A stretch of 64,000 bases of DNA from Balanoglossus misakiensis. Taxonomy: Eukaryota; Hemichordata. Below are positions 37,530 through 50,600 of this stretch, piece after piece. The notes below the pieces were generated by a model, which was not told where the DNA came from, did not search any database, and saw nothing but the letters and a program-made list of their open reading frames with translations. The stretch's first letter is position 1; every line of letters begins with the position of its first letter. The stretch is from assembly GCA_040954595.2 (NCBI GenBank), contig CM082576.2, positions 6,882,001-6,946,000 on the forward strand. The letters are read 5' to 3'. Made by a program: the position numbers and the translations under genes.

Positions 37530-40500
37530 TGTTATGGCAAAGTATCGCGTCGATATTTTTCAGCAGTAGATATTCAGGACTCCCTGAACATGTTCATCGT
37601 CTGGCAATCTAGTGTTTTGAATCATCGCGTTGCTTTTCTTTTTCTCGTTCTCGTTCTCACGTTTGTGTGGGAGTTACTGGAGTCCAGTTGAACCAGCAGC
37701 GTTGAAAGCACACTGTCCCCCAGGACAACTCATTCTGGGATGGACGGTTTTCCTCTTGCTTCGTTCGCTGTTTTGTGAAGGTGCCTGCGAACAGATAAAT
37801 AGAGGTGAAAATGTTCACGGGTTGCTTATAATGTCGTCAATCGTTGAAGTCGTGGACAAGCCCCGGCATACGCCCGCGCGCCGTGTCAGTAGTTATTTGT
37901 AGCGTAATATAGTGTTGAATACACAAACATCATGTACATATATGGCAGATGTAAGGAAAACGGATCAGCTACAAAATGGGACTGTTAATCACATTGACAG
38001 AAATATAAATACTGCGATTATTAGAGCGAAATGGAATTACCGGCAGTTGTGTTGAGTGAGCCATGTCAATATAACGGAGAGTGTTATTAATTCACAAATT
38101 TTCCATTAAGAGTACATGTACAAGCTTTACAATTGCGTTGCAAGGCTTTGTATGCCGCGGGGGGCCCTACTCATCAGGCGGTGTATCGCAATGCGGCGAA
38201 ATAGTTTCATCACGACAGAAAAATAAAGAATGTATCCACCTATGTGACATAGAGAAAGCTCAAATATCTAATGGCGTGGAAAGTCCGCATTGTCATTGCT
38301 ACTTGAATGCGGGTTTATGTGAAGTGCCATGCAAGAGTGTTTGAAGTCACGTGACACGTTTAAATTTACATTCAGTCCATTTCCCCGGTGATCACGTGAA
38401 CACCGAAGCATTTTATGTCATTTTGGCTTTCTTCTTCTTTAAAATGCTAGACAAATTCGCACACAAGTTGTCGCACTGTATGACTACTATTAGAACTGTA
38501 TATCACGAAGAATGAAGGCATATATCTAGATTCCCCGCTCCCTTTAATGACGTGTTGTTTTGTTCAAATTTATATCACGTGCATAGTTGAGCTCTTCCGA
38601 GGAGACGCAGCCCTCATGTCACGGGTCAATTCCGTCAGGGTGGCGGAAACAATAAAAAATTGTCATACGAAATAGAATTAGGTCAGTACATGGATAACAT
38701 ATTGCCCCTTTTTACCGTAAGTGTTCTATTTTATTTATCAGCCTGCGTGCTCGTCATATCAAGTGATGCCTCCGTTGCTCACCACTGATGATAGAAATTA
38801 TCCGAGTCTGACAGTCAAAGTCGAATGATGGCGACTGAACGACGATGTATTCGGCCGTACGGAACAGTTTGGTCCGCAACGGGAGCTGTAATAACACCCG
38901 CTTCAGTGAGCCATGAAGACGTCCCCGAAATATCCGATTATGGGTTCTGTAAAAGAAGCGACAATCAATAAAAGAATAGCAGACAGTTGGTGTGGGTTTT
39001 TTTAACTTTACAATGTATGTCCTGTGGTCTGGATCATAGGGAGAATGGGATGCATAGATTTGCTTAACTATTGCGTCATATAAACGCGGACGACGTCATC
39101 CTATGAACCGATACGGTGTAAAATTCACCTGGTCAAGGTGAGCTGATTGGCAAGTGACTCAGCGATGTGACCTGATTACCAAGTCATGGCAGTCGCCTAG
39201 CGGCAGCGGTCTTACAGATGGTAATTTGCATATTTGGCAGGGTAATATTATTTAAAAAACGGCCAAAGCTTAAATCTTACCCCTCATAGTACAGGCGTCC
39301 AAATAGAAAAAAAAATAACGTCAACGAATTATCGCCATCGTTTCTAACACGAGCGGATCGTTTGGTTTTCTGTTCAACAGCCGCGAAACATCTCCGACAG
39401 TCGGCTATCCGCCCGTGTCTCGATCTCCGTGGCACGAAATCTCATATTACTGATCTGTCGCCCTAAACTGTCCGAGCAAAACGGAGCAGCCTTTAGTCCA
39501 GCATAAAGTGTTACACCGACCTCCCCAGTGAGATTGTCGTCCTTTGCGTGGTACACATCAACTGCGGCGCAACGATAAAACTAAAGAAATGGGATGTGCG
39601 GTTTGCGTGCCGTTAATGTCAAGCCAAACTGGATGACTTATGTAGTAAGCCTGGTGCTGCCCACTTTCAATTCGAAATATAAGGCATCCCTATCTCGAAA
39701 GTTCTCACCAGGCTTCAAGCTCCCTAGTACAACGTCAAAAAAAAACGCAGTGCATTTCAAGTAAACGTCTGATGAATTCTGAACATTAATTTCCGTTTTC
39801 TCCCACAATACACGTGCTTAATGTGTTTGCGAGATCAGTGATAATCTCTAACCTTTACATCAACTATGTCGGGGTCGGGCGGAAAAACAAGGACACATTT
39901 CAGCATTTACAAAAACAGAAATTACTAAAAACCGATTTCCGCCTTGTGATGTTTCTATGGTGACGATGTGAAAGACGCATGCAAACGAAGATATGTGAAC
40001 TCAAAAAGAAGACAATAGCAACATGCTTTATTATATAATTACGAGTCGTTTTCTAGTTTTCTGGGATATAAATTCGATTGATATAGGTGGGATTAAATTC
40101 GCTACATCTTCAGCAGAAACGTGATTTATTGTACCTGCGTAGACGTGATATTTATGTATCATAATTTTCAATACATGTAGTTTCAAGTTACTTATTGTGA
40201 CATTTCCAGTACGGTTTCGGTGAATTAATGCGCACGGACACAGATTCGCCAGCGATTAATTGACAAGCAGAATGTTGGGAGTTTAAGCATGCTTAATGGA
40301 GTAGAACAAAATTGTAATGGGCCGAAAATTACTGCCATGGTCTAATTAATAAATATGCATCAATTCATTATTTCGTTATAGTACAGTACAGTACAGTACA
40401 GTACAGTACAGTACAGTACAGTACAGTACAGTACAGTACAGTACAGTACAGTACAGTACAGTACAGTACAGTACAGTACAGTACAGTACAGTACAGTACA

Positions 40501-43500
40501 GTACAGTACAGTACAGTACAGTACAGTACGGATTATTATGAGCAGGAAAAAAGCTTGATAATAAAACCCCGGCTCTGTTGAACATTTAACCGACAAAGAC
40601 GCGGGACCGACTGTTTCCGACAGTTTTATGCAATCCTTGTGCACAGAATAATATGTCTTTTCTATTGATACGGCCACAGATGGTGTATGCACAGTACTTG
40701 TTCCAGTGGGCAATAAAGCTTGGCACGCCACATTCAGAAATATGTCACGTTTTGTTGATTAAATCGTTAAATTTCGACATGCACGACATGCCAACATACA
40801 GGAACTGAGACAAATTCGTGTTTCCGTTGGTCACATAATAAATATTGCGAGTCGCTAAAAAGATGATCTGGAATCACGACGCATGCAATGTGGACACTTT
40901 TGAAAACTTCACACACGTGCACGGTGCAACTGGGCGTGCAACCTGAGGTTGATGCCATGCATTACTGTAAAAAATGTAAGCTTATAACCAGCCAAGTATA
41001 ATTTTAAATACAATTGTTAAAAATGATGAATACCGACGACGCTGTATTTTTTTAAAATGCAACCATATCACTATACTTTTCAGATTGGGAAGTAACAGAC
41101 TGGATAAAACATAAACCCATACGTCGATTTTTTTTATTTCTGTGGCCTAATTTTACCACAGACCACAGTAATATCAATGGCTTTGTGAATAAGAGTTTAT
41201 CTTTCCTGACTATATCATTCACCTGTGCGTCAGAACTCTTATACCGAGGCCAATATTTGCTCATTATTTGTATGCGGCTTGTAAAGGTGCAGTGTAACAC
41301 ATGCTTCCCGCTCGGCCTATTCATGTTTGTCGATGCCGCGGTAAAAAAGGACTGCCACAGTGCCATTCTTGGCAAAATGTGCACGATGAATAAATGACAC
41401 CTCACCAGATAAACCCGACAACATACGTGTAATGTCGCCGGGCACACCAGGAGGCAATTCCGCCAACGTGTGATTGATGTGTCGCGCCGGGGGCGGGGAA
41501 GTAGGCAACTTTTTTCCGGCGACAGAACATTAGAAATAACTCGACCAAATGAAATACATGTATATCCAAAACAAAACTCTCTTGCCTTTAACCACACAGA
41601 AAGAGAACAAAAATTATGTTTTAATGCATAAAATATACCAGCACATACACGGGATAATAATTACATAAAAGTACTTCATTACTATTGCGTACGTTATATC
41701 CTCAGCGAAGTGAACGTGATTCGTGTGTTGTACACGTCGTCGTAATTTTGAAATCCCCAGTAAAGTATACGTATTAATTCGTTCACACAACTCATTTGCA
41801 CACCGTGTATATTAGTATGTCGTGCGTGTTCATTATGTCTGGAGTTTTATAGCGGGTCGCATCGACTAATTAGAACACGAACGCGAGTCCCATCTGTGTT
41901 CACATCATCTTCACCAACGCTGCCATCCATATTAATTTTGAGCTGTTAACAGTAAACTCCCAAAAAATGTAATATGTGCCAATAACAATCCGCCCACGGA
42001 AAACTGCTAGTGATTCATATGTACGATATATCGATGATTTTTATAATGCATAATCTGCAATACATGAAAATAACGATTAAAGGGCATTCATGTATGACAA
42101 TGGGTTAAATGGTGCCATCTGTACAAAGAATTATTTTCTTGTGACGTTTTAGTGGAATCTTTCATTCCAATGTACATTCGCCAATGTTAAAACAAATTGC
42201 GAATACTATAGTTGGGGAAACGAACTAAAGGGGGTTTCTCTTTTTCAATTTCTGTTACGGGCACGTGATGTCGAAATATAGGTTTTTCAGAAGAACCAGC
42301 AGTAAGAGTGATTGCCAATCGGTAATAGCGCCCCAGACTTTCATTGTGCGAGACTCAAAGATTACAGAATAATCGCAGGTTTGGCAGTATAAAACGAAAT
42401 GTCATTGCTGTGTGTGAAATCATTTAACATTGAAATATTGAAAAGACCGTCATTGCAGGATCCCGTTTGTCTGACTATATATGGTTACCACTGGTACGAG
42501 GATTACAGTTTACAGGTCGAGTGAAAAAAAATATAGTCCCGTTTTTATCTGTTGCCATAGGTGATGTGTTGTGGGTGTTTGTGTCTAGCTGCCATTGACT
42601 CGGAGACGAATCCATGCCTGGGGCGTACTTGTATTTTACATAACAAGAAACGCTGTTTTCTTTGGCAATAGTGTTGGCTACGTGCTTAGCCGGAGTGCTT
42701 TTAGAAAAAGAACAATGTTCTTTTTATCCAATTGTAAAATCTCACTAAGAAAAACAGAATGAAGGCGGCTCTGGTCCGAATTCCGTCTAAAGTGAAAGTC
42801 GTTCCAACACAACATCGTGGGTCGCGGAGCGGGCTGCAGTCCATTCTCGAGAGGTTTTACTCTCAGTGGAGAAACGCTAGAATTTGCCATTGAAGGTTGA
42901 TATCGCATTGGCATGCTAATATGCTGCTGCATGCATAGATATTCGGCGGACAGTTAGATAACCGCGGGGGAACTGTTGACAAAGCGCAAGTGCGAGTCGC
43001 AGGGAAACGTGCACGGGAAGACAAGCAGAGAGATGACCGCACCGAACAGGTAATTTCCGAATTAGTCTCACAATCTATCATCGCCGACTTGGGTTTCGGT
43101 CATTGGAAGAGTTTGTTTGAGTAAGAGCATTACCCATCCCACGAACTGATCGTCACACAACAAATGACACTAGATATCCATTGGACGGGCAGCGTAAGTA
43201 ACAGGTCAATGACTGCGAACAACAGCGAGACTATTGAAAAACAAAAGTTCCGGGGACACTTGGAGTCTTGCATATTTACATTGTAAAGGAACTGAGTTCT
43301 GATTATTCTGACGGTACGGATTTCGTTAAGTTTTAGAACCAGAACCGTATTGTTTCATCAACAAATGCAACAGATATCTCACTGTGTATGTAACCTTCTT
43401 TTATATTTCGCTTACAAATGCCAAAATGGTCATAAATCTGTGTTCTCGAGGTGTAATAAGGTGGGGTTCTAATGAACACGATGAAAGCTAATATTTTTTT

Positions 43501-43833
43501 TAGATTTGTACGTAGGTCTGCATGTCGTTGAAATTGTAGACTACCGGCCAGCCGCTAATATAATTTTTATGCTTACTTTCCTTTTCTCGCTCTCCAGAAG
43601 ACTGTTCGCAAAACGTGAACCGACTACAAATTTCGTTGACCCTGAAAAGATAGACGCCCTCGGGCGCGAGTCCCTCCACGTAATGATGACAATACGCTCA
43701 TTGATAACTTGAGGGCTCGCCTTCTTTTCTGGTCACTCAAAGACACTTTCTTCAAGTAATCTTGATCAAAAAAACATTCTTCCCCACGTGCTTTGACTTG
43801 CCGGTTTTCCCCGCTCTCTCTCCCTCTCTCCAG
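37530..43833. other. 6.3-kb gene-less interval between divergent genes
   Basis: This lies between the starts of the single-pass protein gene (minus) and the GPR75-like gene (plus). It should contain both promoters and any 5' non-coding exons. A donor-like AACAG-GTAATT near 43050 and a strong acceptor (TCTCGCTCTCCAG) near 43598 may mark such exons. Open frames, including a 181-codon minus frame at 41052-41597, have atypical Cys/Arg-rich composition and no family match. The (AGTAC)30 array lies inside. Confidence 0.5.
40380..40529. repeat. Perfect (AGTAC)30 pentanucleotide array
   Basis: One hundred and fifty bases of uninterrupted AGTAC units (30 copies). Each unit contains the self-complementary tetramer GTAC, so either strand can fold into stacked small hairpins. 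Because the unit has no stop in any phase, both strands show long artificial open frames. Confidence 0.98.
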
Positions 43834-43935
43834 ATAAAGGATTTAGAGACCACAGAGTGATTATCGAATGTTACTGATGTGAATATACGCGTAGAATCCG
43901 CGAAGTTGTGGTGTTGCGCCTCGACGGTGCAAGTG
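43834..43935 (+). other. Candidate 5' UTR part of the GPR75-like exon
   Basis: A very strong polypyrimidine tract ending CTCTCTCCAG precedes 43834. The coding exon therefore probably starts with about 100 bases of 5' UTR spliced to an upstream non-coding exon. An in-frame GTG at 43879 extends the frame, but the first ATG is at 43936. Confidence 0.5.
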
Positions 43936-45072
43936 ATGGAAGAAGTCACGCCGACCGCATCCATGGAACCGCGGGGACACCACGAGGCATTCGTCCAAAC
44001 TGTGGTGATCTGTTCCGTTGTGCAAATGCTCACCATTGTCATAGGAGGCTCGGCCAACATCGCGGTGATCGCCACGAACATTTACACCAGAAAGTTCACT
44101 TCGAATTTTGAACTGCTGATTTCAATGCTCGCTCTGGCCGATGCCGTGGTGTGTGGAGTCGTTACCCCGATGGCGCTGCATTTGATGCACTCCGAACCAA
44201 GACACCCCAAACAATTCTGTCTGGTCTTTGTCTTCCTCGGCGTCCTCGGAGTCACACTTTCATTGACAACGCTGTCGGCCATCGCGATTCACAGACAGGC
44301 CATGCTAATTTGGCACCCCAAGAAAAAAGCGAGTGTGCCAACGTCTCTGGTGATCCGCTCCATCTTGATGTTGACCAGTCTGTCGCTGGCGGCTGTGGCG
44401 ACGATACGCACGCACCGGCTTTGGAAGGACGGACGCGGCCGCTGCTGCGCGGTGGTCCTGAGCCCGACCGAACATTTTGGTGACGACACCTTTCTTTTGG
44501 GCCTGGGACCCGTTTTCTTTCTCTGTCTCGTCACCGTCGTCGTCTGCTACTGCTGGATTGCATATATTGTGCGAAAACAGACCAGGAAGACTGCAGAGTC
44601 GCCGACAGGCGCCACCAGCGGCGTCGGTTATACGACCAAGACGATTCCGATCGGTCAAATCACCCTTGAGAAAGAATCGAAGGCGATAAAAACGTGTTTC
44701 ATCGCAACGTTCGCACTCATTTGTTTGTGGGCGCCCATATTCATCTGCCAAATAATCGAAAAATGTCTGGACCGTCCATCCGAAATGCTGTTCCAATTGA
44801 AAATTGGTGGCCTCACCTTAATACTCGTCAATTCAGCCGCGAATCCTTTCATCTATGCAATAAACAGCACAATTTTGAAGCAGAGGGCTTCAAAATGTAA
44901 ATACCAATTATGTATTTTTCTTGGTTGTCTACGACTGAAAACTCGGACAGTAAAGACAAGAGTGCTAGTTATCGGAAAGGAAAGTTTAGACGGAAGTGAA
45001 AACCAATCAACGTTCTGTGAAACATCGTCATCGTTCAGTAACAATATTTCGGAAGCCTCGAACGGAGTTTGA
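43936..45072 (+). CDS. GPR75-like rhodopsin-family G-protein-coupled receptor
   Basis: One coding exon of 378 residues, starting at the first in-frame ATG. Seven hydrophobic helices lie near residues 22-47, 58-82, 95-118, 137-158, 186-211, 250-274 and 290-310. Class A landmarks are present: an N in helix 1 (GGSAN), LALAD in helix 2, a Cys at the top of helix 3 (FC95), LWAP in helix 6 and NPFIY in helix 7 (303-307). The usual DRY at the end of helix 3 is replaced by IHR. GPR75 has the same replacement (LHR), along with similar blocks NFELL..LALAD..CGVVTPM, KESKAIKTC and GLTLI..NPFIY. In mammals GPR75 has been linked to CCL5 and 20-HETE signalling; the ligand here is unknown. Its position beyond PSME4, on the same strand, matches human gene order as I recall it, which strengthens the call. 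No signal peptide is seen. Confidence 0.82.
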   Translation: MEEVTPTASMEPRGHHEAFVQTVVICSVVQMLTIVIGGSANIAVIATNIYTRKFTSNFELLISMLALADAVVCGVVTPMALHLMHSEPRHPKQFCLVFVFLGVLGVTLSLTTLSAIAIHRQAMLIWHPKKKASVPTSLVIRSILMLTSLSLAAVATIRTHRLWKDGRGRCCAVVLSPTEHFGDDTFLLGLGPVFFLCLVTVVVCYCWIAYIVRKQTRKTAESPTGATSGVGYTTKTIPIGQITLEKESKAIKTCFIATFALICLWAPIFICQIIEKCLDRPSEMLFQLKIGGLTLILVNSAANPFIYAINSTILKQRASKCKYQLCIFLGCLRLKTRTVKTRVLVIGKESLDGSENQSTFCETSSSFSNNISEASNGV

Positions 45073-45309
45073 GAGCAATAGGTTGTTGGAGCACGCCCGC
45101 AACGACAAACAAGTGCACCCTTCTGTCTCGTTGGAATGATAACAAGGACGTTGCAAATCTCAAATGACTATAAAAGGGCTAGACAACAGCTGGTTGCCAG
45201 GTGAACCATGATATTTTGACCACAGGTGATAAAATATTGTCAATGCTTGATAAATTGCGTATGTGAGATGACCTTTACAGAATATTAATTTTACAGAAAA
45301 CATATCTTG

Positions 45310-45315
45310 AATAAA
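45310..45315 (+). terminator. Poly(A) signal of the GPR75-like gene
   Basis: AATAAA lies 238 bases after the receptor stop codon, giving a short 3' UTR. Confidence 0.6.
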
Positions 45316-45353
45316 TAATACACTTTCACTCGTGTATTCTTTTGATGAACATA

Positions 45354-45359
45354 TTTATT
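45354..45359 (-). terminator. Candidate distal poly(A) signal of TMEM63
   Basis: The plus-strand text TTTATT reads AATAAA on the minus strand. It would end a TMEM63 3' UTR of about 2.2 kb, only about 40 bases from the opposed receptor signal. A closer candidate (TTTATT at 47568-47573) is just 36 bases past the TMEM63 stop, so usage is uncertain. Confidence 0.4.
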
Positions 45360-47608
45360 TGCTGACATAAATCAACATACATTATTCTCATTTCAACTGT
45401 ACACAAAAGTTCTACGGGGTTCAATATGGGTCATCACCATGGATACCACCAGTACATTAGTTCAATATCATGCTCACTACCATCTACCACCTTGTATCTA
45501 ATTACTACACCAGCCAGTCAATGTAAACCCTTGATTTGCATTGGGCGGAGGGGGGGGGGGGGGCACGGTCTATTCATCTGTGTCAGCTGTCATTGCAATT
45601 GTTAGGTAAGCTAAGGGCGATTTTCTAAATTATGGTAATTAGAAAGGAATTTGTAGTAACTTAGGGCCTCACTCAAATATAAGGTCACGTAGGGCTACTT
45701 TATGCAAGCAAGACCTGTAGCAACAGAAAATAAGATGCTTGTGATGTACTCTTTAACAAGAGGTGTCTTGGCCTCAAATACTTTTTACTGCGAGTTTTCA
45801 TTTTGGAATTACGTGAAACTTCTTGGACTACGCCAAGAATATGGCCACCAGATACACAAGTCACAGGGTTTGCATTGACTGGTATTGATACTACATTCAC
45901 CACAATGTCAAAAGTGACAAGACCAGTTGTCATAGTAACTAAAGACATTTACTGTTTTTTTTTAATACTCAATCTGTGTAATATACCTATAACTTTCTTC
46001 AACAAAAGGAAAATGTAATGATATGAGTCAGGGGTGTTATTGCACGTACAGTTCATTGCACAAAGTTAGTCTACTGTACTGACAGTTGAACAACAATTGA
46101 GTTGGAAAGTATTTTTTTTCCACTAGACATAGTATACAGAACACAAGGGTCGAAGATCATAGTAGTAGACGTTCGAAAGGAGAGCTCCAGTAAACATAGC
46201 CAAAGTCAAGATGAGGTGACATCTTGTTACAAGACGTGGAAAGTCAAAACATTAACTGTCCGAATGAAATAGAATGAGACCTGGGTTATTAATGTTCTTA
46301 TATATGTGTTTTCTGGATATGGTGTGACATCATCATAAGTAGATAGGCCAATTTTCTGGCTTTTGCAGTCGTCACCAACACCGAAAAAAAACAAAAAACA
46401 AAGTAAATCTCCACGACACCTGGTGTTGAGGGCACTAATCAAGTAAAATAAACCAAGATTGGATTTACACGCTCGTCCAGATAGCCAGCAGTCTGTTGAC
46501 TGTTGCATAGGGTCACTTCAACGTAAAATAATACAATAAAAATTTTAAATATCACTTTAACAAATATTATACAAAATATCAAATTTAAACTTACACACAC
46601 AGCAGTCGATGATTTGGTACATGGGTAATTAATTGATTATACAAACACACTCTGGGGTATTAAAGTAAGCTATTTCATTTCACATAAATTACTCTATAAC
46701 TATATATATATAATTTCATGTATAGACTCTATATTATTTTCAAATATGTACAGAACTGCACATCAAATTTAATATTTTAATACTTCGGCTCAAAGGAGAG
46801 TGGCTCCCCTCTGCTGTGCCAAGTGTTTTTATCCGTGTCCACACAGGAATATTGAATAATGTTCTATCAACTGCAAAACTCCCATCATCAATGGATCTTC
46901 TACACCAACCAAAGCTATGACAATCTCACCAGAAACTAACTATCTAACAGCGTAATTCATTGAGACTTTGTTTGATCCAAGAACACTGTTCATCATAGAA
47001 CACCGTCTTTAATTCCTAATTCTATTCCTATTAAAATTACATGGCTCAGAGTATTGCTTAACAGGCTAAAGATATTGCCAAATATTTCAACAGCAGTTAA
47101 ATCATGCTATTATGACTTCTAAAAAGTCTTCATTTGAAACTCAAACCCCCTTCTTTCAATGGTTTGTAAGATATGCTTCTTGCAATCTACAAACCAGGTG
47201 GAGTTGCTTTTGCTCTTTGTGAAGAAACAGGCAGATGAATTGAAAATAAATCCAAATCACAAGTGTGCCAATGTCATCCTGTATTCCTCAATAAATTTTA
47301 GTTTATACGGTATATTCCATGATTCTTCCCACCCCCAAAAAATAATGTATATCAAATGCTTTGTTCTTGATAGGTGAGGTGAACACAGGAAAAATAACAA
47401 CAGAAAAAAAAGGCAATATGGTTTTACTTAATCAACATACTGACTGTAAAACATCAAGATGTTGACTTTTTCCCCAAAACTGCTGCTTTTCACACATACA
47501 AAAAAATGGACAAGTAAAAGTGCTACTTATATCTTGGCAGAAAAAATGAAACATAACCTGGAGTAGGTTTATTGCGAACGCACCAACGCATGATATCTTT
47601 ACAATGAG
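45360..47608 (-). other. Probable TMEM63 3' UTR / intergenic stretch
   Basis: AT-rich sequence with no supported exon. It contains a 14-base poly-G run at 45550-45563. Open frames are short and unlinked. It is either long TMEM63 3' UTR or the intergenic gap between tail-to-tail genes. Confidence 0.4.
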
Positions 47609-50600
47609 TTATTCCATGTTCTGAGTCAACGATGCCTTCTCTTTGTCCGAGACATCTGACGGAATGTAATCTCCTGATGTTGTTGCGCCGTACGCCAAGC
47701 GGGGCGGGGCGGCATGGCGACTACTTTCATCCCCTTCATCTCCCTTATCTTCAACTTCGTGAAGAACATCAGGAACAAAGTTCTGAAAAGAAATAAAAGA
47801 CCGTTGAGGTTTCGTCGTAACAGCTTGTAAAGATATCCTAGTACCGGTACATGTAAGTCAGAATGGCTGAGTTTCTGTTATTCAGTAATATAAGGATCCC
47901 CACTGATACAAAATAGACTGAATCTGCAGGGAATAGTCTGGGCTTTCCTGGAGTGGTACATCAGATATATTTTATGGGATTGCAGTTACCATAGTAACGG
48001 CACGACTATTTCGACAGCATTTCCTCCTGCTGAATGACTAAGTAGATGTGCTGTTACATCGCTGCATGGGATGTGTCCTCACTTTGAATTTCAAAATCAG
48101 TCAATTTGAGATAATATGGTTCTGTAATTTGAATAGTGAGCCCCATGAAAGTTTACTTGTGATTCTGTTCGCGTCAAGTGAATCCAACACCATAACACAA
48201 CACAACACCTCACAACACAACACAAAACAACACTACACAACACAACACAACGACCTATGTACCAGTTCACAGAAAGAATGTGTCAACAAATTACGAGTGT
48301 ACTCACAGTGGGTTCGTCCTCTTGGGTCACAGGTTCTTCTAAATTGGTGAATTCTTGATAGGAATGAGGAATGAAACCCATCCACACGTTGAAACAACTC
48401 CTTGCTATGAGCAGACCTAGGATGAGGATTAGTACAGCTGCCAGTACAATGGTCCTTGGATCAAGTGAACCTGAAAAAACAAACAAAAAAACTTCTGAGC
48501 TAGCTACACTTGTATCCTTGGTATCCATACTACCAGGAAGCGAAAATTTGATAAATTGGTAAATCTACAGAGTTGAGAAAGAATTAAAGCACCATCGGTA
48601 TAATTGCCAGTATGATTCCCCGCAACTCACCGAGTCTGATGACAGAGAAGAAGAGCATTGAACACTGCAGCAAGACAGCAGATATGATCACGTAGTTGAC
48701 AGCTGAGTCGTGGATTCCTTTGTCGATGCGCGATGGTCCATACGCGTAGTAGATGTTGTATCGATCAACTAGATGTTTGAAGATCATGTACAACAGTCCT
48801 GTACAGAAAAATAAACGAAAAGAACTTTCAGAAAAAATGCTGAGATTTGATATTTGAAGCGGAAACACATGGTTAATTAGCTTGTACCCATGGTCTGGTT
48901 TGATAATACACTGTAAGCAATCAGAAATCATCCCTACTTACCAAATGGTACAATCAGGGGGCAAGTGATGCTGTAGACCACGATAATACTGATTATACAC
49001 AGGGTCCATGCATACTGCACACCAAACTGGAATTCATATGCTAACTCCTGAAAATTGAAACATTCAACATTGTGTATTCTGGTCAACAGTGATAACTTTC
49101 AACAATACAGCTAGCTTGATGATAATATGTTTTGCAATAATAAAATCAAAATGTTGATTTTTTGGGTAGTCATTATTGGGGCTTTATCATATGTTTTTCT
49201 AGGTTAAAAAATTTCTGGTTCAAATTCAAAAAGTCACAGCAAAATTTAATTAATCAATCAATCAATCACTGCTGTGACAGCCAATCACAGAAAGTCCTGG
49301 ATGAATGATTGACAGGCGGGTGGAATACCTTTCTGGTTGTAATCTTCTCAGCTTCCGACCTGGTCCACAACATGTTACAGGCGTAGTAGAACAACTCTGG
49401 GAAACGGAACAGTTCTAACGCAGTTCCAGCTACAGCACAGGTGATGATGTAATTCACGAAAAATGCACCATTGTCAGGAAGAAAAATACAGCTGCAAGAA
49501 ACCACAGGGGAAAAGGTGACACATTTCAATGACTGAATATTGATGTCCAGAATTCTTTTGAATGTTTTCTTTCCAGAAAAGCATCGACTTTTCATGGATT
49601 GTATTGGGCCTTTATTGGATGATATAGTAATTTTCACCAAGGTTATTTTCATCCTTAAAACCGAAAATACTTACTTCCATCTCATCCTGATTGCTTCCTC
49701 ATTTTTCAGAGACCACTCAAAGAAGGCCTGAGCACTGCAAGCAAAATAATATATGAATAAATGTATTAATACTGGAATGTGGGAAATACATGAACATCTC
49801 CGAGGAAATCAATCTCAGTCCTCTTTGCTATAATGGTGAACTCATGTGAGATTAGTACAATGTATCATGTTCTGTCTGAATCTAAGATGTTCGTGTCAGC
49901 ATGTAACAATATCAAGGATGCAACAATGCTAACTGTGATCAAGTGTGGACTTTCTAGTGTTTATGTACGCTGCACACCTGGTTAATCCTAGTGAAGGCAG
50001 GACTAGAAGCATGAACAACAGGAACAGGAAGGTCTTCCTCATCACCATGTGGTTTTCATCTGTCCTGGTCCAGTGCGCCTCAAACTGACTGGACCAATAC
50101 ACCAAGACGGGCAGCAGCGCTGAGAACATCCACAGAAGCAGAGTCGGCAGAAACTGAGACACGAAGGGCGACTGAAAGGCAATTGTAAAGCTGGTAAAAC
50201 TCTCTGCATCGTGTGGAAGGTGATTGAAAAGAAACTGATGAACTGAATTCGAAGAGAACCAATCCCAATGGATTTATCTGTCCTGCTCTTATCAATATCA
50301 TTTTGTTTACACAGACCAAAGATATCACTCAGTAACTGAACACCAAACAGAACAATTACAGGTAATACATGTAATCAGCACCAACATTTAGAGATAAAGA
50401 AAAAACTTACATGCAACTTCGCAAAGGCTTTCTGATAGTTGATATCGTCCAAGCCAGCCAGTATGACAGAGGGGGTTGTCAGAAAGAAGAGAAACACAAC
50501 CAATACTGCGAAAAAAAAAATTGAGATTGAAGAGTAAAGATAAGCTCATCAAAGAAATTGAAGTACAATGTAATATCCGTCAATTTCAATCAGGGTAATC

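Noticed and set aside
40360-40731. 123-codon open frame full of YCTVL repeats
   Set aside because: It is only the (AGTAC)n array read as codons; a stop-free pentamer is open in every phase.
41052-41597. 181-codon minus-strand open frame
   Set aside because: Composition is Cys/Arg/Ser-rich without any ordered motif, there is no splice context, and no family is recognised.
44305-44796. 163-codon minus-strand open frame
   Set aside because: It is the antisense shadow of the receptor coding exon; the plus strand has all the family motifs.
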